Shown: positions 60,475-64,000 of the stretch, in pieces | Numbering within the stretch: the first letter of the stretch is position 1 | Layout of the letters: the number at the start of each line of letters is the position of its first letter | Assembly (NCBI RefSeq): GCF_009687885.1 | Contig: NZ_BLAF01000029.1 | Coordinates: forward strand, 77,924-141,923 | Source: Acrocarpospora pleiomorpha | GTDB lineage: Bacteria; Actinomycetota; Actinomycetes; Streptosporangiales; Streptosporangiaceae | Direction of reading: 5' to 3' | Length of the DNA stretch: 64,000 nt | The notes under the pieces: generated by a model | Told to the model about the DNA's origin: nothing | Seen by the model: only the letters and a program-made list of their open reading frames with translations | Databases searched by the model: none | Position numbers and translations under genes: made by a program

Positions 60475-61853
60475 GCCGCCACCAGCCGCGGATAGAGCGT
60501 GCGAAAACTGTCCACGGCCCGATCCACGGTGAACAGCCCGAGCGCGCGTTCCCGAGCCTCCGCGCCCAGCCGGTTGCGCAGCTCGTGATCGTTGAGCAGG
60601 GTCAGGCACGCCGCCGCCATCGCCTCCGGATCACGCGGCGGCACCACGAGCCCGGTCCCCGCGACCGCCTCCCGCACCCCGCCCACATCGGTGGAGACCG
60701 TCGCCCGCCCGGTCGCCATCGCCTCGATCAGCGTGTACGGAAACCCCTCCGAAATACTCGACAACACCACGACATGCCCCGCCGTGTACGCGTCCCGGAT
60801 GTTGTCCACCCGCCCTTCGAAGGCGACCGGCAGATCCCCGGCCAGCTCCCTGCACCCGGCGAGATACTCCTCCCGCCCGGCCGGAGTGCCGCCGAACACC
60901 CGCAACCGCGCCTCCGGCAGCTTCGCGTGCACCCGCCCGAACGCCAGGATCAGCGTCTCCAGATCCTTGATCGGGTCGATCCGCCCGGCCCAGCTGAGCG
61001 TGGGCGCCTCCGGCTCGGACCCGGCCGGCTCGAACTGCTCCGGGTCCACACCGTTGTAGACCGTACGCAACCGGGCCGGATCGGCCCCGCACCGCACCTC
61101 CCACCGGATGTTGAACTTGTTCCCCGGCGTAATCAGGCTCGCCTCCAGATACGCCGCCGCGCACAGCAGCCGCAGAAAGCTCAACATCAGCGCCTTCACC
61201 GGCCACCGATACGGCGAGTTCCGGAACCCCAGATACCGCTCCCGCAGATACACCCCATGCTCGGTGAGCACGAACGGCGTGCCTTCGGTCCACTTCGCCG
61301 CGAACGCGGGCAGCACGGCGAGCCCGTTCGCCACCACGTGGGTGACGTCCGCCGCGGGCGCCGGGTGGAGCAGCGGGCGCAGCGAATGCTCGATCAGATC
61401 CACCGCCGTGACCGCGTCCCGCACGGTCGGCGTCACCCCGATCCGCTCGAACTCGGCCCGCCGCGCCTCCCACACGTCCAGCACGCAGCGCACCGAGGTC
61501 TCGCCGCAGAGCGGGACGCCGCCGCGCAGCAGCTCGCGCAGCAGGGCGCCGAAGCGGGCCGCCGACCCCTGCCAGGGGTCGAGCATCAGGTCGAGCATCT
61601 CGCGGAACAGCTCCTCGAAGCGTCTTCTGGTCCGGCCTCTGGGCGGGCGGCCGGGTGGCCCGCCCCACAGCGGGATGGGCGTGACGGTGGCGTTGCCCGG
61701 CAGCTCCCAGGCGAGGCTCTCCCGCCCGGTTCCGGTGATGGCGCGCAGGTCGAAGCGGTATTCGGGCATGCCGCGCACCAGCTGGTCGCACCAGACGCTG
61801 ACGCCGCCGTGGTGGTGGGGGTAGGTGCCCTCGGTGACCATCGCGATGCGCAT
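60471..61853 (-). CDS. PelF-like GT4 family glycosyltransferase
   Basis: 460 residues. PelF/DUF3492 start: MRIAMVTEGTYPHHHGGVSV then WCDQLVRGMPEYRFDLRAIT. Central part VVANGLAVLPAFAAKWTEGT and LTEHGVYLRERYLGFRNSPY; C-terminal GT-B half with LSWAGRIDPIKDLETLILAF and the E-x7-E region SEGFPYTLIEAMATGRATVS. PelF is the cytoplasmic synthase of the Pel polymer (GalNAc-rich). The ATG starts 5 bases after the deacetylase stop. With the membrane protein it should build and export the operon's polysaccharide. Confidence 0.92.
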   Translation of the reverse strand: MRIAMVTEGTYPHHHGGVSVWCDQLVRGMPEYRFDLRAITGTGRESLAWELPGNATVTPIPLWGGPPGRPPRGRTRRRFEELFREMLDLMLDPWQGSAARFGALLRELLRGGVPLCGETSVRCVLDVWEARRAEFERIGVTPTVRDAVTAVDLIEHSLRPLLHPAPAADVTHVVANGLAVLPAFAAKWTEGTPFVLTEHGVYLRERYLGFRNSPYRWPVKALMLSFLRLLCAAAYLEASLITPGNKFNIRWEVRCGADPARLRTVYNGVDPEQFEPAGSEPEAPTLSWAGRIDPIKDLETLILAFGRVHAKLPEARLRVFGGTPAGREEYLAGCRELAGDLPVAFEGRVDNIRDAYTAGHVVVLSSISEGFPYTLIEAMATGRATVSTDVGGVREAVAGTGLVVPPRDPEAMAAACLTLLNDHELRNRLGAEARERALGLFTVDRAVDSFRTLYPRLVAA

Positions 61854-61858
61854 GGGTG

Positions 61859-63868
61859 TTACGGCAGCAGCAGCTTGATCGGCTGGAGCAGCGCGTTGCG
61901 CTGGTATGCCGACAGCTCGCCCGCGTACGCGGAGCCGAACGGGCTGCTGCCCAGGTTGAGCAGGTTGGGGACCCTGGTCCCGGTGGGGGCGGTCAGCGGG
62001 ACGTCCAGGTTGTCGGGGGCGTCCACGTAGACGACGCCGTTCTGGATGTAGCCGGTGACCTGGTTCATGTTCTGCTGCCAGAGCCGCATGCGCCTGATCT
62101 CGGCGCCGATGGCCGCGGTGCGCAGGTTCACGATGGGGGTGTTGGCCGAGAACAGGGTGCCGTACTGGGTGAACAGGCCGGAGAGCACCTGGTAGAGCAG
62201 ATGGTCGCCGGTCAGGTTGGACTGGTGGGCGTAGTGCGGCCAGGGCAGGCCGCTGAGCACGTGCCGCAGCGCGTTGCGTACCTCGATGGGCGCGATGTGC
62301 TGGGTCCAGCCGGAGGCAGGGTCCAGCGGCGGGACGCAGGTGGTGGTGGCCGGGTTGTCCTCGCAGATGCCGGATCCGCCGTCGGCGCGGCTGTTGTAGA
62401 TCCAGTTGTACTCGTCCACCTCGTCGGCGACGGTGGCGACGTTGTAGAAGATGTTCATCGGGTAGCGCGGCACGGTGAACGCGCCGCCGACCGGGCGCTG
62501 CGCCGGGTCGCGGGAGGCGTCGCTGCCGATCCACTTCACGCCGGTGCTGTTCAGCGCCGGGGCCAGGTTGGGGTTGTCGACCGGCTGGCGGGGCTGCAGG
62601 AACAGGCCCGAGTGCTCGCCGGTGACCAGCTCGGTGGTGTCGACGGGGAGGCCGTGCTGGGTGGCGAACTGCTTGTTGCGGTTGATCTCGTCCTCGATGG
62701 TGGCCCCGGACGTCCAGACGATCTGGCCCTGCGCGTTGGTCGCGCATCGCCACGGCAGGACCGAGAAGTCCTGGGCGCAGCCGAGGAACGGGTGGGTGTA
62801 GGTGTGGTTGCTCCACCGGAACCTGGCCTTGTTGGCCTTGAGGCTGGTCAGCAGCGGGTCGGAGCCGCCGTGCTCGGCCGCGTAGAGCACGCTGCCCACG
62901 CCGTTGTAGTAGAAGTCCAGCGTGAAGCCGCTGGCGTTCTGCCACTGGACGGCGGTGGTGACGTCGGCGGGTGTCATCCGGATGCCGGTCTCCGGGACGC
63001 CGGGCGGGCAGTCGCTGGCCGGCGTGCAGTTGTTGACCGGGTCCCATTTGGTGTCGTCGCCGAGCACGTCGTCCACGTGCACGGCGAAGTAGTTGCGGTC
63101 GTAGCCGAAGTGCACGCCCTTGGTGAGCCAGCTGATGATCCCATGGGAGATCATCTGGAACTGCTTCTGGTTCTGGTTGAACGCGGCCGTGACGACCATC
63201 TCGCTGCGCCCGTCGTGGGTGTAGACCCCGGCGAGCACGCCCTGGGTGGCGCTGTTCGGGACGGGCGCGGTGACCAGCGGCTGGAAGCTCCGGCCGCCGG
63301 CCGGGTCGTCGGGCAGCGGTGTGGCCAGGTAGCCGTAGCTCTCGCCGACCACGGGCGACTCGTCCTCGAACGGCACCTGCCCGGCCAGGTACGGGAACGG
63401 CCCGCCGGGGACGACCGTGGCGGTCATGCCGTCCAGGGTTCCGGCGTATTCGGGATAATTGAGGCCGACGTCCGGGTAGGCGTACACGTACGCACTGAGC
63501 TGGCGGATGCCGAATTTCCGCTCGAAGTTCACCAGTGCGGTCATTTCCGCTTGATTGGTGAAGGGATTGGCGTTCGGCAGGATCACGCCCTGGAACTTGG
63601 CCCGGTCGGACGCGCCGACCGTGTCGGCCAGAAATCCGGGGGTGATGATCGGCCGGCCGGGGCTGGTGAGATCCACTTTCTGGTACGGCACGCCTTCGGA
63701 GTCCATCGCGTGCGCGATCGCCTCGGTGGACGGGGTGCCGTCGGATACGAGCAGGATCTTCATATTGATCATTGGTTCGGCGGCGTGGGCCGCGGTCCCG
63801 GGAATCAGGACGAAGGCCGAGGTCAGACCGAGGACAGCCGGACCGAATCTGCGCACGAATGCCACCAT
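61859..63868 (-). CDS. Agd3-like secreted polysaccharide deacetylase (CE18 type)
   Basis: 669 residues. Signal peptide ending TAAHA (cleavage near residue 29). A large N-terminal region (MKILLVSDGTPSTEAIAHAM, FGIRQLSAYVYAYPDVGLNY) precedes the deacetylase barrel, in which HVDDVLGDDTKW (264-275) supplies the metal/catalytic aspartates and NHTYTHPF (His355, His359) the metal histidines. This is the pattern of fungal Agd3, which de-N-acetylates galactosaminogalactan. GGAGG is only one base before the ATG, so a GTG at codon 2 or 5 may be the true start. First gene of the operon, preceded by a 132-bp space at the window edge. Confidence 0.9.
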   Translation of the reverse strand: MVAFVRRFGPAVLGLTSAFVLIPGTAAHAAEPMINMKILLVSDGTPSTEAIAHAMDSEGVPYQKVDLTSPGRPIITPGFLADTVGASDRAKFQGVILPNANPFTNQAEMTALVNFERKFGIRQLSAYVYAYPDVGLNYPEYAGTLDGMTATVVPGGPFPYLAGQVPFEDESPVVGESYGYLATPLPDDPAGGRSFQPLVTAPVPNSATQGVLAGVYTHDGRSEMVVTAAFNQNQKQFQMISHGIISWLTKGVHFGYDRNYFAVHVDDVLGDDTKWDPVNNCTPASDCPPGVPETGIRMTPADVTTAVQWQNASGFTLDFYYNGVGSVLYAAEHGGSDPLLTSLKANKARFRWSNHTYTHPFLGCAQDFSVLPWRCATNAQGQIVWTSGATIEDEINRNKQFATQHGLPVDTTELVTGEHSGLFLQPRQPVDNPNLAPALNSTGVKWIGSDASRDPAQRPVGGAFTVPRYPMNIFYNVATVADEVDEYNWIYNSRADGGSGICEDNPATTTCVPPLDPASGWTQHIAPIEVRNALRHVLSGLPWPHYAHQSNLTGDHLLYQVLSGLFTQYGTLFSANTPIVNLRTAAIGAEIRRMRLWQQNMNQVTGYIQNGVVYVDAPDNLDVPLTAPTGTRVPNLLNLGSSPFGSAYAGELSAYQRNALLQPIKLLLP

Positions 63869-64000
63869 GCCTCCTATGGGGAAATCCAGACATGTGCCAT
63901 ATCTGCGGCCTTTTCCTAATGAAGGCGCGAAATGGCTATCTGGTGAGATCGCAAGGCATAGTTATAGCGGCGGGTTCCTTATTGACGGGGAGTCTCAGAG
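63869..64000 (-). promoter_or_regulatory. upstream region of the polysaccharide operon
   Basis: 132 bp up to the window end, clearly less GC-rich than the genes, contain the GGAGG before the deacetylase start and presumably its promoter. No operator-like dyad stands out. Nothing else is seen. Confidence 0.4.

Noticed and set aside
60471..63893. 1140-codon frame spanning the PelF-like and Agd3-like genes
   Set aside because: The part upstream of 61853 is Arg/Pro-rich out-of-frame translation of the deacetylase gene, which has its own signal peptide and motifs.

Overview
The window is very GC-rich, gene-dense actinomycete chromosome. Actinobacterial marks include an Scr1-type XRE regulator/DUF397/anti-sigma ATPase trio, many NarL-type two-component pairs, DUF3105, DUF305 and DUF6421 proteins, and almost no TTA codons. 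The style fits Streptosporangiales, but this is inference because no rRNA or other taxonomic marker is present. I see no rRNA, tRNA, CRISPR array, insertion sequence or prophage.

Layout. 1-2.1 kb: the start of a CopC-domain protein, then an XRE-TPR regulator divergent from a 43-codon secreted micropeptide gene. 2.5-6.3 kb: a PucR regulator divergent from an orphan molybdopterin subunit of a xanthine dehydrogenase-type enzyme. 6.3-10.3 kb: SecD-head/excalibur protein, alanine dehydrogenase, a divergent DUF3105/DUF305 pair and DUF3467. 10.3-20.9 kb: a signalling block. A cyclic-nucleotide-binding protein and an MBL hydrolase lie divergent from an operon encoding a response regulator-cyclase fusion, an ABC ATPase, two paralogous FtsX-type permeases and a histidine kinase. 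21-29.9 kb: phytoene-dehydrogenase-like oxidoreductase, a REC-only protein, a LuxR regulator, a three-gene operon (DUF6421, SDR, threonine aldolase), a membrane protein and a DesK-type kinase/regulator pair. 30-34 kb: a pseudo-protease/zinc-ribbon membrane protein coupled to a Ser/Thr kinase, then a Uma2 protein. 34-37.5 kb: a corrinoid import and salvage operon (BtuF, BtuC, BtuD, CbiZ) behind a cobalamin riboswitch. 37.6-42.6 kb: another kinase/regulator pair, acyltransferase, Gfo/Idh/MocA oxidoreductase, histidine phosphatase and a small unknown. 42.7-49.8 kb: DUF397/XRE/ATPase trio, helicase-associated protein, penicillin acylase. 49.8-55.9 kb: a 56-bp tandem repeat, TetR regulator, M20 peptidase, unknown membrane protein, DUF1349 protein with a LacI-type operator, NPCBM protein and an ECF sigma factor with a SnoaL tail. 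56.0-63.9 kb: a seven-gene polysaccharide operon.

The two most interesting loci are at the ends. The 56-64 kb operon combines an Agd3-like (CE18-type) polysaccharide deacetylase, a PelF-like glycosyltransferase, a 12-TM membrane protein, a spherulin-4 (GH135-type) hydrolase-like protein and a private nucleotide-sugar pathway. It looks like a bacterial cousin of the fungal galactosaminogalactan and bacterial Pel machineries with an unusual, possibly 6-deoxy, sugar precursor. At the other end, the XRE-TPR regulator with a divergent TTA-containing exported peptide gene has the layout of an RRNPP-type peptide signalling system, which would be unusual in Actinobacteria. The RR-cyclase locus facing a cyclic-nucleotide-binding protein is a third candidate circuit.
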